From the NCBI GenBank assembly GCA_905182265.1, contig CAJJAO010000019.1, positions 62,001 through 126,000 of the forward strand: 64,000 nt of DNA, read 5' to 3'. Origin of the DNA: a gamma proteobacterium HTCC2207. Lineage in GTDB: Bacteria > Pseudomonadota > Gammaproteobacteria > Pseudomonadales > Porticoccaceae. The translations under genes and the position numbers were made by a program. Under the pieces are notes generated by a model that worked only from the letters and a program-made list of their open reading frames with translations, was not told the DNA's origin and searched no databases. Positions within the stretch are counted from its first letter, which is position 1. Each line of letters opens with the position of its first letter. This document shows positions 45,919 to 54,225 of this stretch, piece after piece.

Positions 45919-47277
45919 ATGCTGAAACGCATCAGTAATTTTTTCACCAAAGGCCAACGTAGAGAAACCGTAGGCGATCGTCTTGTTATTCCAACGGGGC
46001 AACACTCACTTTCGCCTAGAATGATCAGCAGAGATGCCCGCAAAGTTGTGGAAGTTCTGCAAGAAAATGGTTATGAGGCTTATGTGGTTGGTGGGTCTGT
46101 GCGTGACTTGCTTCTGGGTCTAAAACCCAAAGATTTTGATGTCGCCACAAATGCTAAACCCGCAGAGGTAAAACCTCTGTTTAGGCGTTCGCGCATTATC
46201 GGCCGTCGTTTCCAAATTGTGCATGTGCAGTTCAGCCGAGAGCTGATCGAAGTTACTACATTTCGCTCCAACGAAACCAAAGGTCAAGACAAGAAAAATG
46301 GTGGTAATCGCCGTCAGCAGACCGACAGTGGAATGCTGACCCGAGACAATGTTTTCGGGTCAATTAGTGACGATGCTAGTCGTCGCGATCTCACCATTAA
46401 TGCGATGTACTACAACCCGACTGACAATAGCATTCATGATTTTGCTAATGGCATGGAAGATATAGAAAGCCGCACTATTCGTATCATGGGTGACCCTGCT
46501 ACTAGATTCCGAGAAGACCCCGTGCGCCTGCTGCGAGTTGTGCGGTTTGCCGCAAAGCTTGGTTTTACCATCGAGCGCAATACAGAAAAGCCCATGCGCA
46601 AGCTTGCCGCCGACCTGTCCCATGTTTCGCCGCCCAGACTGTTTGATGAAACCCTTAAACTCTTTATGAGTGGGCAGGGATTGGCGACATTCTGGCTGCT
46701 TTATGAATATGGCCTTTTTGACCATATAGTTCCAGCGTTAGGCCCTCTCATGAAAGACAGGGGTGGCCTAAACAGCCAGTTAGTTGAGCAGGCTTTTACC
46801 AATACAGACTTGCGTATTCGCTCTGAAAAGCGTGTAACGCCGGCCTTTATTTATGCTGTATTACTATGGCCTTCGGTTCAACACCTGGCGTCTCAGTATC
46901 AGAGTCAGGGTAACTCCCCAGCCTATGCCCTAAACAAAGCTGCCGGAGAAATCATTACTAAACAGGTCGCGATTACCGCTATTCCTCGGCGCTTTACTAT
47001 GCCGATGCGGGAAATCTGGGACCTGCAGCTATTACTGCCTCGACGTGCAGGGCAGCGGGCTAAACGTCTATCTGAGCACCCCCGTTTCCGAGCCGCCTAT
47101 GACTTCGTATTGCTTCGAGAGCAGGCTGGCGAAGATTTAGATGGTCTGGGGGACTGGTGGACTGCCTACCAGGAAGCCAGCGAAGAAAAGCAGCTAGAGA
47201 TGGCCAGCGCCCAGAATGATGCAGGTAAAAAACGCAGACGCCGCAAGCCAAGAAACGCCAAACCCAAGGCCGAATAA
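45919..47277 (+). CDS. pcnB: Poly(A) polymerase I
   Basis: 452 residues. Nucleotidyltransferase motif GGSVRDLLLGLKPKDFDVATN with catalytic Asp pair, and the arginine-rich block FRRSRIIGRRFQIVHV that separates PAP I from CCA-adding enzymes. The tail is strongly basic (KKRRRRKPRNAKPKAE), as in other PcnB proteins, and likely binds RNA. It adds 3' A-tails that speed RNA decay. Stop and folK start share one base (TAATG). Confidence 0.95.
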   Translation: MLKRISNFFTKGQRRETVGDRLVIPTGQHSLSPRMISRDARKVVEVLQENGYEAYVVGGSVRDLLLGLKPKDFDVATNAKPAEVKPLFRRSRIIGRRFQIVHVQFSRELIEVTTFRSNETKGQDKKNGGNRRQQTDSGMLTRDNVFGSISDDASRRDLTINAMYYNPTDNSIHDFANGMEDIESRTIRIMGDPATRFREDPVRLLRVVRFAAKLGFTIERNTEKPMRKLAADLSHVSPPRLFDETLKLFMSGQGLATFWLLYEYGLFDHIVPALGPLMKDRGGLNSQLVEQAFTNTDLRIRSEKRVTPAFIYAVLLWPSVQHLASQYQSQGNSPAYALNKAAGEIITKQVAITAIPRRFTMPMREIWDLQLLLPRRAGQRAKRLSEHPRFRAAYDFVLLREQAGEDLDGLGDWWTAYQEASEEKQLEMASAQNDAGKKRRRRKPRNAKPKAE

Positions 47278-47783
47278 TGGCCTTGGCTTACATCGGGTTG
47301 GGCAGCAATCTCAGTGAGAAAGTTGACGGCCAGATTCAAGATTCCCGCGCTCAGTTAAATCAAGCCCTCGAGACTCTGTCCCTGCACCCGCAAGTTGGGG
47401 TAGTCAACGTATCCCCTTTTTACCAAACCCCAGCCATTGGCCCCGGCAATCAGCCCGATTACGTGAACGGTGCCGCCCTGCTTGAGACCGAATTAACGCC
47501 TCTAGCCCTGCTCGATTTACTCCAGTCAATCGAGAATCAGCAAGGTCGTGTGCGCACCATTCGCTGGGGCGCTCGAACCCTAGATTTAGATATTTTGCTA
47601 TTTGGGCTACTAGTCCACCAGACTGAGCGCCTAATACTCCCCCACCCACGCATGCATGAGCGCGGCTTTGTTTTGGCACCACTCGTCGATATAGCCCCAC
47701 ATTTATGCCTTCCAACAGGGGAAAATATCAGTGAACTATTGGCAAACTGCTCTATGCAAGGTATCGTAAAATTACTGGGGTAA
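47277..47783 (+). CDS. folK: HPPK, 6-hydroxymethyl-dihydropterin pyrophosphokinase
   Basis: 168 residues: YIGLGSNL at the start, FYQTPAIGPGNQPDYVNGAALLET and the metal-binding block RWGARTLDLDILLFG, then LPHPRMHERGFVLAPL. Folate pathway enzyme transferring pyrophosphate from ATP. Coupled to pcnB. Confidence 0.97.
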   Translation: MALAYIGLGSNLSEKVDGQIQDSRAQLNQALETLSLHPQVGVVNVSPFYQTPAIGPGNQPDYVNGAALLETELTPLALLDLLQSIENQQGRVRTIRWGARTLDLDILLFGLLVHQTERLILPHPRMHERGFVLAPLVDIAPHLCLPTGENISELLANCSMQGIVKLLG

Positions 47784-47813
47784 AGTTGCCCACATTAGCT
47801 ATCGGAGACCTAT

Positions 47814-48500
47814 GTGCAGCAGGCTATTAGTAACGAATTAGAGTTTGACCTATCAACCGCCTCTATTCCCCATTACATTGCTATAGAAGGCCCAATCGGT
47901 ATAGGCAAGACCACCTTAGCCAAGCGTCTAGCGGAATCATTTAACTATGAAACACTCCTAGAAGACGCCGAAGAAAACCCGTTTTTGGAGCGCTTTTATC
48001 AGGACCGCCGCAGCAATGCATTGCCTACCCAGCTGTTTTTTTTGTTCCAGCGGATGCGCAAACTTCAGGATCTACGCCAAGGTGATATTTTTCAGCCGGT
48101 GCGAGTGTCAGATTTTTTAATTGAGAAAGATCCATTATTTGCACGCATCACCTTGGACGAAAACGAATATCGGCTTTACCAGACCGTCTACGATAATATT
48201 ATTGAAGACCTACCTAAGCCCGACCTTGTGATCTATCTGCAAGCACCCACAGACACCCTCTACGAGCGCGTACAAACCCGTGGCAATGCGATTGAGCGAC
48301 CTATAGACCAAGCCTATCTGCAGCAGCTTAATGACGCCTATCCGCAGTTCTTTTACCATTATGATGACACCCCTTTATTAATCGTCAATACCTCCGAGAT
48401 TAATCTCGCTCAGGGAAATGACGATTACCAAAATCTGGTGAAATACATATTACAGCTAAAGACTGGTCGCCATTATTACAATCCCCACCCCACCCAATAA
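47814..48500 (+). CDS. Deoxynucleoside kinase (deoxyadenosine/deoxyguanosine kinase family)
   Basis: 228 residues. P-loop GPIGIGKTTLA at about 25-35, then the family motif around RRSNALPTQLFFLFQRM and the LID region RVQTRGNAIERPI. Salvage of deoxynucleosides. GGAGA precedes a GTG start. The family is often found between folK and panB in marine gammaproteobacteria and relatives; substrate range is not readable. Confidence 0.88.
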   Translation: MQQAISNELEFDLSTASIPHYIAIEGPIGIGKTTLAKRLAESFNYETLLEDAEENPFLERFYQDRRSNALPTQLFFLFQRMRKLQDLRQGDIFQPVRVSDFLIEKDPLFARITLDENEYRLYQTVYDNIIEDLPKPDLVIYLQAPTDTLYERVQTRGNAIERPIDQAYLQQLNDAYPQFFYHYDDTPLLIVNTSEINLAQGNDDYQNLVKYILQLKTGRHYYNPHPTQ

Positions 48501-48591
48501 CTGGGTTGGGTGCCTTGTTGGCCCGCTTGTTATCATCGCCGAAACCCAGTAACGTACCCGTCCAGCGATCAGATGAAGGCCCTTGCCTGCG

Positions 48592-49383
48592 ATGAAAACC
48601 ACCACTATTACTAATCTCAATGCAATGAAAGCCGACGGCGAAAAATTTGCCGTTATCACCGCCTACGATTACACCTTTTCTCGCTTAATAGAAACCGCGG
48701 GAATCGAGGTCACTCTGGTCGGCGACTCCTTGGGTAATGTTATTCAGGGGCGCGATAGCACTATCCCTGTCACCGTAGATGAAATGGCCTATCACACCGA
48801 AATTGTTAAGCGTGGTAACAGCCGGACATTGCTTATGACCGACATGCCTTTTATGTCCTATGCCACAGAGAATCAGGCATTGGATAACGCCGCGATCCTC
48901 ATGCAGGCCGGTGCCCAGATGGTCAAGTTAGAGGGTGGCGAATGGTTAGCAGAAACCATTTATATGCTTACCGAGCGTGGTATTCCGGTCTGTGGTCATG
49001 TTGGCCTCACGCCTCAGTCAGTGCATAAACTGGGGGGCTACAAGGTTCAGGGTAAAGACGAGGAAGCAGCCCAGCAAATGATCGACGAGGCCGCCATATT
49101 AGAAGAGGCCGGTGCCGATCTATTAGTCGTAGAATGTGTTCCATCATCCCTAGGCCGAGATCTCTCTGCCGCGCTGACCATCCCCGTGATTGGCATCGGC
49201 GCTGGGCCAGACACAGATGCCCAGGTGTTGGTACTGCAAGATATGCTTGGCATCTCACAGCGACTGCCCAAGTTTTCCAAAAATTTCCTCGAAAAGACCG
49301 ACAGCATTCAAGACGCGATTATTGCCTATGGCAATGATGTGCGCTCCGGCGCCTTTCCCGCACCTGAGCACTGCTTTAAATAA
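48592..49383 (+). CDS. panB: Ketopantoate hydroxymethyltransferase
   Basis: 263 residues. VTAYDYTFSRL, VGDSLGNVIQGRDSTIPVTVDEM and KLEGGEW motifs, metal-binding Asp and Glu all intact. First step from ketoisovalerate to pantothenate. I use the ATG at 48592; an in-frame TTG at 48583 is possible. panC, which normally follows panB, is absent here: gpx comes next. Confidence 0.96.
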   Translation: MKTTTITNLNAMKADGEKFAVITAYDYTFSRLIETAGIEVTLVGDSLGNVIQGRDSTIPVTVDEMAYHTEIVKRGNSRTLLMTDMPFMSYATENQALDNAAILMQAGAQMVKLEGGEWLAETIYMLTERGIPVCGHVGLTPQSVHKLGGYKVQGKDEEAAQQMIDEAAILEEAGADLLVVECVPSSLGRDLSAALTIPVIGIGAGPDTDAQVLVLQDMLGISQRLPKFSKNFLEKTDSIQDAIIAYGNDVRSGAFPAPEHCFK

Positions 49384-49412
49384 TTAAAATAACAAAAGGT
49401 AGATCCCAAACC

Positions 49413-49898
49413 ATGTCTCAAGCCAAATCAATCTATGAGTACAGCGTACCCAACAGCACGGGTGACCAGCAGTCACTTACCGCCTATGAGGGCAAGGTCC
49501 TATTAATCGTCAACACCGCCAGCAAATGTGGCTTTACCCCTCAGTATGAGGGCCTGCAGGTATTGCATGACAGCTACGCTGAGCGCGGTTTGGTTATCGT
49601 TGCTTTGCCCTGCAACCAATTTGGCGGCCAAGAGCCCGGCAGTAATGCAGAGGTTCAAGAATTTTGCCAGATGAACTATGGCCTAAGTTTTCCCGTAATG
49701 GGCAAAATCGACGTCAATGGCGAGGGCCGGCATCCACTCTATAGTTATCTCACTACCCAAGCAGGCGGACTTTTCACTGATAATATTAAGTGGAACTTCA
49801 CCAAATTTTTGGTCGACCGCAAGGGCCAGGTAGTCGATCGTTTTGCCTCGATTACCAAGCCTGCAGATCTCGCTAAGTCGATTGAAAAACTGCTTTAG
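49413..49898 (+). CDS. Glutathione peroxidase-like thiol peroxidase
   Basis: 161 residues. NTASKCGFTPQYEGLQ carries the peroxidatic Cys; PCNQFGGQEPGSNAEVQEF and KWNFTKFLVDRKG provide the Gln/Trp/Asn residues. Bacterial members usually use thioredoxin and not glutathione. Follows panB by 29 bases. Confidence 0.93.
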   Translation: MSQAKSIYEYSVPNSTGDQQSLTAYEGKVLLIVNTASKCGFTPQYEGLQVLHDSYAERGLVIVALPCNQFGGQEPGSNAEVQEFCQMNYGLSFPVMGKIDVNGEGRHPLYSYLTTQAGGLFTDNIKWNFTKFLVDRKGQVVDRFASITKPADLAKSIEKLL

Positions 49899-49901
49899 GT
49901 T

Positions 49902-49941
49902 TTAAGTTACTAGCTTGGGCTCTTAAGTTACTAGCTTGGGC
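49902..49941. repeat. 21-base direct repeat, 2 copies, anchored on the DUF2235 stop
   Basis: TTAAGTTACTAGCTTGGGC at 49902-49920 and again at 49923-49941, with no mismatch. The second copy is the reverse complement of the last codons (Pro-Lys-Leu-Val-Thr) and stop of the leftward DUF2235 gene. Confidence 0.95.
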
Positions 49942-50957
49942 CATTGATCACTGCGGCTTGCCAAATAATCGACCAGATTTTTGGGTCTATATTTGGCATC
50001 CGCCATCCAGCGCTGCTTTACCGACTTATGGATTAACACCTCACCTCGGCCATGTTCAATTGGCCGATAATAGGGTCGTTTCGAACGGAAGATGTGTTTC
50101 CTCGACTGATGAATTGTCGCCGTGGCCACTGGTTTTAATGCCTTTACCATATGAGCCTCGAGGTGCAGCCCAGCTATTTTGGCTTCTTTTCTAATCCAGT
50201 CCATGGGAATATCTGAGAGCACCCCACCGTCGGCGTCTGGCGCATAGCTGCCACCAATATTGCTGTGCACACCAGCAAACCAAACCTGCTGCAGACTCAT
50301 ATGCTCACGGTCGTGCCAGATGGTGGGCTCGAAGTCCGATCGCAGCTCGTCGATGGCCAGAGCGTGACGGGCGATGGAGATATTGTCACCCATCTTGGTG
50401 TCGTAAAATTCATCTTCTTTATTCATTAAACCCAAGAAGGAAAACGGAATACCCAGAGCACCTACAGTATCCCAGACACCGACAAACTTTATAGTTCTGT
50501 CCGGGTGGGAATGAGCAGCCCTAAAACTTTTTGATTTAACCCCGCTGGGGCTGTGTGCCGCGCCAGATTTTTTGTAATGGGTAAAAGCCCTCTGAATCAA
50601 ACGGGCATCGGGCCGCTTGAGAATACCGCAGTTGTTAATCAGGCCGCATAAACTGCGCACGGTATAAGAGCCACGACTAAAACCAAACAGATAAATCTCA
50701 TCGCCGGGCGCATAGTTCTGCACCAGATAGCGGTAGTTATCCATAATATTTTTAGCGATGCCGCGACCCGTTGTTCCGGCCACTGCGCTATCGTGGTAAG
50801 AACCCAGCCCCCAGTCGTAAAACACTTGCTGGGGAGTGCCGTCACTTGCAATAGGCTTTACTGCTCGAGCGAGCTTTAAAACGTTGGTGGGTTGATCGTC
50901 GGCTTTTTCTTCGGGCCGGTTCCATGTGCCATCGGCACAGATAACAATGCGTTTCAT
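49923..50957 (-). CDS. DUF2235 protein, alpha/beta-hydrolase (Tle1-like phospholipase fold)
   Basis: 344 residues. ICADGTWNRPEEK at the start and the nucleophile elbow GFSRGSYTVRSLCGLI (near 92-107) with GVWDTVGALG and WFAGVHSNIGG for Asp/His. The domain occurs in type VI phospholipase effectors (Tle1) and in uncharacterised cytosolic proteins. No VgrG, immunity or T6SS gene is near, so an effector role is not supported. Confidence 0.85.
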   Translation of the reverse strand: MKRIVICADGTWNRPEEKADDQPTNVLKLARAVKPIASDGTPQQVFYDWGLGSYHDSAVAGTTGRGIAKNIMDNYRYLVQNYAPGDEIYLFGFSRGSYTVRSLCGLINNCGILKRPDARLIQRAFTHYKKSGAAHSPSGVKSKSFRAAHSHPDRTIKFVGVWDTVGALGIPFSFLGLMNKEDEFYDTKMGDNISIARHALAIDELRSDFEPTIWHDREHMSLQQVWFAGVHSNIGGSYAPDADGGVLSDIPMDWIRKEAKIAGLHLEAHMVKALKPVATATIHQSRKHIFRSKRPYYRPIEHGRGEVLIHKSVKQRWMADAKYRPKNLVDYLASRSDQWPKLVT

Positions 50958-51101
50958 AGCAACTTCCTTGTCTCAATATCATCAGGTTAGAGTCGTTGAA
51001 ACCGCGAGGCTGTTAGCGCCCTCTTCAACCTGATAATAAGACTAGACTAAAAAATTGCCTATCAATGGGTTTATTGTTTTTACGAGCTTAGGTTTAGCTA
51101 C

Positions 51102-52475
51102 CTAGGAATCTAACTTAGCAAAATACTTCTTCGCGGCCTGATTAACCTTGGGCGCCAAATACAGTGCACTGATCATGGTGGGAATCGCCATAGTGGCATA
51201 GGTCGCCAAAATTAAGCCATTAACAATATCCATAGACACCACAGCACCACCCAGAAGCAGAGCAAGATAAATAGGTGTGTACCAATATTGCCGCTCAACA
51301 CCAAGCAGGAAGCCCATACATTTCACACCGTAAAACCACATGGTAACCATGGTGCTAAAGCTCAGCATGCCAACCATGATCAACAGCAGATAAGTACCTG
51401 TAACTGGGAACACCTGCTCAATGGCTCGAGCAGTTAAAGTAACTCCCTCAATGCCAGTTTCTGTCTGCCACACACCGGTCAGCAAAATAATTAACGCGGT
51501 ACAGGTACACACCAGCAACGTATCAATCACCGGCCCAACCATAGCAACAATACCTTCGCGAATGGGTTCGGCAGTCTTAGCCGCACCATGGGCCATAGAC
51601 TCAGTACCAATGCCCGCCTCATTTGAGAATGCACCGCGGCGCACACCAATTAAAATAACAGCGCCTATAGAACCGCCGGCCGCAGCTTCGCCAGTGAAGG
51701 CGTCAGTCACAATCAGCCATAGGGTCGCGGGAATATCGGCAGCGTAGGTCCACATCACCGTCAGAGTCATATACAGATACAACAGCACCATAGAAGGCAC
51801 TAGGCGCACCGTAATTTTACCAATGCGCTCAATACGACCAATCACGACTAGGGCCACTAAAAAGGCCACCACAGAGCTGGCAATAAGGTCAAAGCTAAAG
51901 TGGGATTCAGTTGTTGCCCAACCCGATGGAATAGCCACGACATCTCGCAACAGCTGTATAAATTGGTTGGCTTGGAAAATGGGCAGCGCGCCGATTAGGC
52001 AGGCCACTGCAAATAGCGCAGCCAAGGGGTACCAGCGTTTGCCCATACCCTCCATGATCACGTACATAGGGCCGCCATGTAAGGTCCCATCAGAGCCCTC
52101 GGACCGGTACATTACCGCTAGAGACGCGGTATAAAACTTAGTGGCTACACCGACAATCGCAGTCACCCACATCCAAAATACAGCCCCAGGGCCACCAATA
52201 CTAATAGCAATAGCGACGCCGGCAATATTGCCCAAACCTATGGTGCCCGACAGAGCGGTAGCCAGTGCCTGAGAATGGGGGATACGGCCTGGGTCGTTGG
52301 GGTCACTGTATCGGCCAGATAGCAAAGCAATGGCATGACCAAAATATCGGTAGGGACGAAAGCGCGAATAAAACATAAAGAAAAGCCCGCCACCGACCAG
52401 TAACACCACCAATGGTGTACTCCACATCATGTCGGCCCAAGCATTAAAGAAATCTTCTAATTGTTGCAATGTCAT
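51102..52475 (-). CDS. Sodium:alanine/glycine symporter (AGCS family), copy 2
   Basis: 457 residues, multiple membrane helices. GNIAGVAIAISIGGPGAVFWMWVTAIVGVATKFYTASLAVMYRSEG and SNEAGIGTESMAHGAAKT are the AGCS signatures. It belongs to the same family as the gene at 9522-10952 but is distant from it (KFYTASLA in place of AYVEATLA). Stands alone. Confidence 0.92.
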   Translation of the reverse strand: MTLQQLEDFFNAWADMMWSTPLVVLLVGGGLFFMFYSRFRPYRYFGHAIALLSGRYSDPNDPGRIPHSQALATALSGTIGLGNIAGVAIAISIGGPGAVFWMWVTAIVGVATKFYTASLAVMYRSEGSDGTLHGGPMYVIMEGMGKRWYPLAALFAVACLIGALPIFQANQFIQLLRDVVAIPSGWATTESHFSFDLIASSVVAFLVALVVIGRIERIGKITVRLVPSMVLLYLYMTLTVMWTYAADIPATLWLIVTDAFTGEAAAGGSIGAVILIGVRRGAFSNEAGIGTESMAHGAAKTAEPIREGIVAMVGPVIDTLLVCTCTALIILLTGVWQTETGIEGVTLTARAIEQVFPVTGTYLLLIMVGMLSFSTMVTMWFYGVKCMGFLLGVERQYWYTPIYLALLLGGAVVSMDIVNGLILATYATMAIPTMISALYLAPKVNQAAKKYFAKLDS

Positions 52476-52502
52476 AAAAATGGTTTCTTATTATTTATAA
52501 GT

Positions 52503-52566
52503 CTTACAGCTGTAAAGCCCTTCAGATTTATAGCCTTACAGATTTAAAGCCCTGCAGATTTAAGGC
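52503..52566. repeat. 16-base tandem repeat, 4 units, between fur and the AGCS gene
   Basis: CTTACAGCTGTAAAGC (52503), CCTTCAGATTTATAGC (52519), CTTACAGATTTAAAGC (52535), CCTGCAGATTTAAGGC (52551): exact 16-base period. It fills most of the 101-base gap. Confidence 0.92.
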
Positions 52567-52576
52567 CCAACAAACA

Positions 52577-52984
52577 TCAAACGATAGGTTTTACATAAAG
52601 AACCAAACTGTGCCCCACAAGTTCATAGCCATTTTGATTGGCTATTTTTTCCTGGAGCTTTTCAATTTCCGCGTCGTGGAATTCGATCACAGCACCAGTT
52701 TCAGTGCAGACCATATGGTCATGGTGCTCACCGCGATCAAGTTCATAAACCGCAGGCCCAGTATCAAAGTTATGGCGCTCAATAAGACCAGCTGCTTCAA
52801 ACTGTGTGAGCACTCGATAGACCGTCGCAATACCCACATCCTCATCTGCATCCCGCAGTGATTGATAGATATCTTCAGCCGTCATATGGCGGTCAGCGCA
52901 GTTTTCCAGAATTTGTAAAATCTTGACCCTGGGCAATGTGACCTTAAGACCGGCTTTTTTGAGTTCCTGATCTTCAGTAGTCAT
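52577..52984 (-). CDS. fur: Ferric uptake regulator Fur
   Basis: 135 residues. Winged helix at 1-85 (LPRVKILQILE...DVGIATVYRVLTQFEAAGLI), then HHDHMVCTETGAVIEFHD. The second Cys of the CxxC seen in E. coli is Thr here, as in Pseudomonas Fur, so only the regulatory metal site is expected. Preceded by AGAGGT. Divergent from bamE, the pseudomonad arrangement. Confidence 0.96.
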   Translation of the reverse strand: MTTEDQELKKAGLKVTLPRVKILQILENCADRHMTAEDIYQSLRDADEDVGIATVYRVLTQFEAAGLIERHNFDTGPAVYELDRGEHHDHMVCTETGAVIEFHDAEIEKLQEKIANQNGYELVGHSLVLYVKPIV

Positions 52985-53055
52985 GCTTTACCTCTTCTCT
53001 ATGTTGTCATCATTGGGTATTATCCCCGTTCGCGCAACCAACTGGAAGCCCACCA

Positions 53056-53409
53056 ATGCGATTAGCCTTTATCAGTTTGATTATATGTTCTTTATTTGCC
53101 ACTGGATGCAGCTGGGTAAAGTTTCCCGGAGTCCGCAAAGTAGAGATTCAACAAGGCAATATAGTCGATCAGGAAATGATTGATAAGTTGCGCCCGGGCA
53201 TGACCCAGTCTCAGGTTCAGTTTGTGTTGGGCACACCGCTTGTAGTGGACACGTTTAACAAGAAGCGTTGGGATTATTTTTATAGCCGCACAACATCTGC
53301 TGGCGTTGAAACAGAAGAACTTGTGACTATTTATTTTGATGATGAAGGTAATTTGAAACGCATGACTGGCGACTATTTACCCAGCTCGGCGATTGCCGAA
53401 GAGCGCTAG
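53056..53409 (+). CDS. bamE: BamE (OmlA/SmpA), lipoprotein of the beta-barrel assembly machine
   Basis: 117 residues. Signal peptide with lipobox FATGC (cysteine at 18). Conserved core GNIVDQEMIDKLRPGMTQSQVQFVLGTPLVVDTFNKKRWDYFYS. BamE binds phosphatidylglycerol and stabilises the BamA-BamD complex. Divergent from fur. Its stop region is repeated downstream in 11-base steps. Confidence 0.95.
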   Translation: MRLAFISLIICSLFATGCSWVKFPGVRKVEIQQGNIVDQEMIDKLRPGMTQSQVQFVLGTPLVVDTFNKKRWDYFYSRTTSAGVETEELVTIYFDDEGNLKRMTGDYLPSSAIAEER

Positions 53410-53430
53410 AGAAGCTCTAGAGAAGCTTAC
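53400..53430. repeat. 11-base tandem repeat at the bamE stop, about 3 units
   Basis: AGAGCGCTAG at 53400-53409 (containing the stop), AGAAGCTCTAG at 53410-53420, AGAAGCTTAC from 53421. The last unit runs into the convergent rnfH stop. Confidence 0.6.
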
Positions 53431-53777
53431 TTTGGGGCTGCTGCTCTCTTCGCAGCAGCTTCTTCTGCTCGGCGGCGGCGTACTTCTTTAGGGTCTGCTA
53501 TCAGCGGGCGATAAATCTCCACACGGTCCATCGCCTGCATGACATAGACAGCAGGCTCATCTAAGCCTTTTGTACCTAAAACCTGCGAAAATATACCCAT
53601 CTTGTCGTTATCGGCGTCGATCTCCGGGAAAGCTTCTAGAACACCCGATTGCTTAACAGCCTCTAATGCAGTAGTACCCAAAGGCACAGACAGCTGCTTT
53701 AATATCTGTTTTTCCGGCAGTGCAAAAGCCACTTCAACCGTAATCATACCCTCTACGCTCATGCTGTTAGCACTCAT
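53427..53777 (-). CDS. rnfH: RnfH/UPF0125 ubiquitin-like fold protein
   Basis: 116 residues, beta-grasp fold (ITVEVAFALPEKQILKQLSVPLGTTALEAVKQSGVLE...MDRVEIYRPLIADPKEVRRRRAEEAA). Called RnfH, or PasI in E. coli where it was proposed as partner of RatA/PasT. Shares one base with the end of ratA. Molecular role is uncertain. Confidence 0.9.
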   Translation of the reverse strand: MSANSMSVEGMITVEVAFALPEKQILKQLSVPLGTTALEAVKQSGVLEAFPEIDADNDKMGIFSQVLGTKGLDEPAVYVMQAMDRVEIYRPLIADPKEVRRRRAEEAAAKRAAAPK

Positions 53778-54217
53778 TACCCGTTCTCCGTAAACAGTTG
53801 ATCAGCCCGCTTGCACAGCGAGTCGACCAGGTTATTCGCTACACCAGCAAACAGATTAGATGCCGCCAAACCCAAACCTTTATTGCTAAATTCAAACTCT
53901 AAATCTAAGGACACCTTGCAGGCCTCATCGGTCAGAGGTGTAAATTCCCACAGCCCCTTAAACTGTTTAAAGGGCCCGTCCTCTAAGGTCATCTCAATAC
54001 TCGATGGCGCAACCAGATAGTTGCGGGTCATAAAACTAAGGCGCACCCCCGCTTTTTTAAGGTCGAGCCGCGCCAGCATGGTTGCGTCTGTCTGTTCAAA
54101 AACCTCAACTCCGGTGCAGCCGTCCATAAACTCCGGATAGCCACTAACATTATTAACCAGCCCGTACATCGCTGCAGCAGAATGGGTCACCAGCGCCGAA
54201 CGCTTAATAGTCGCCAC
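53777..54217 (-). CDS. ratA: RatA/PasT START-like protein (coenzyme Q-binding, ribosome-associated)
   Basis: 146 residues. MATIKRSALVTHSAAAMYGLVNNVSGYPEFMDGC is the typical N-terminus of the COQ10/RatA family. Reported in E. coli as a toxin blocking 70S association, and in other work as a quinone-related or stress-tolerance protein. Coupled with rnfH. In Pseudomonas smpB is adjacent; here an NSS carrier lies between. Confidence 0.9.
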   Translation of the reverse strand: MATIKRSALVTHSAAAMYGLVNNVSGYPEFMDGCTGVEVFEQTDATMLARLDLKKAGVRLSFMTRNYLVAPSSIEMTLEDGPFKQFKGLWEFTPLTDEACKVSLDLEFEFSNKGLGLAASNLFAGVANNLVDSLCKRADQLFTENG

Positions 54218-54225
54218 GTTATATC

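Noticed and set aside
49923..50957. Type VI secretion phospholipase effector
   Set aside because: The DUF2235 fold fits, but there is no VgrG, immunity or adaptor gene nearby, so only the fold is reported.
52985..53055. Fur box in the fur-bamE divergent promoter
   Set aside because: No good match to the 19-base GATAATGATAATCATTATC pattern was seen; GATAAT alone is more likely a -10 element.
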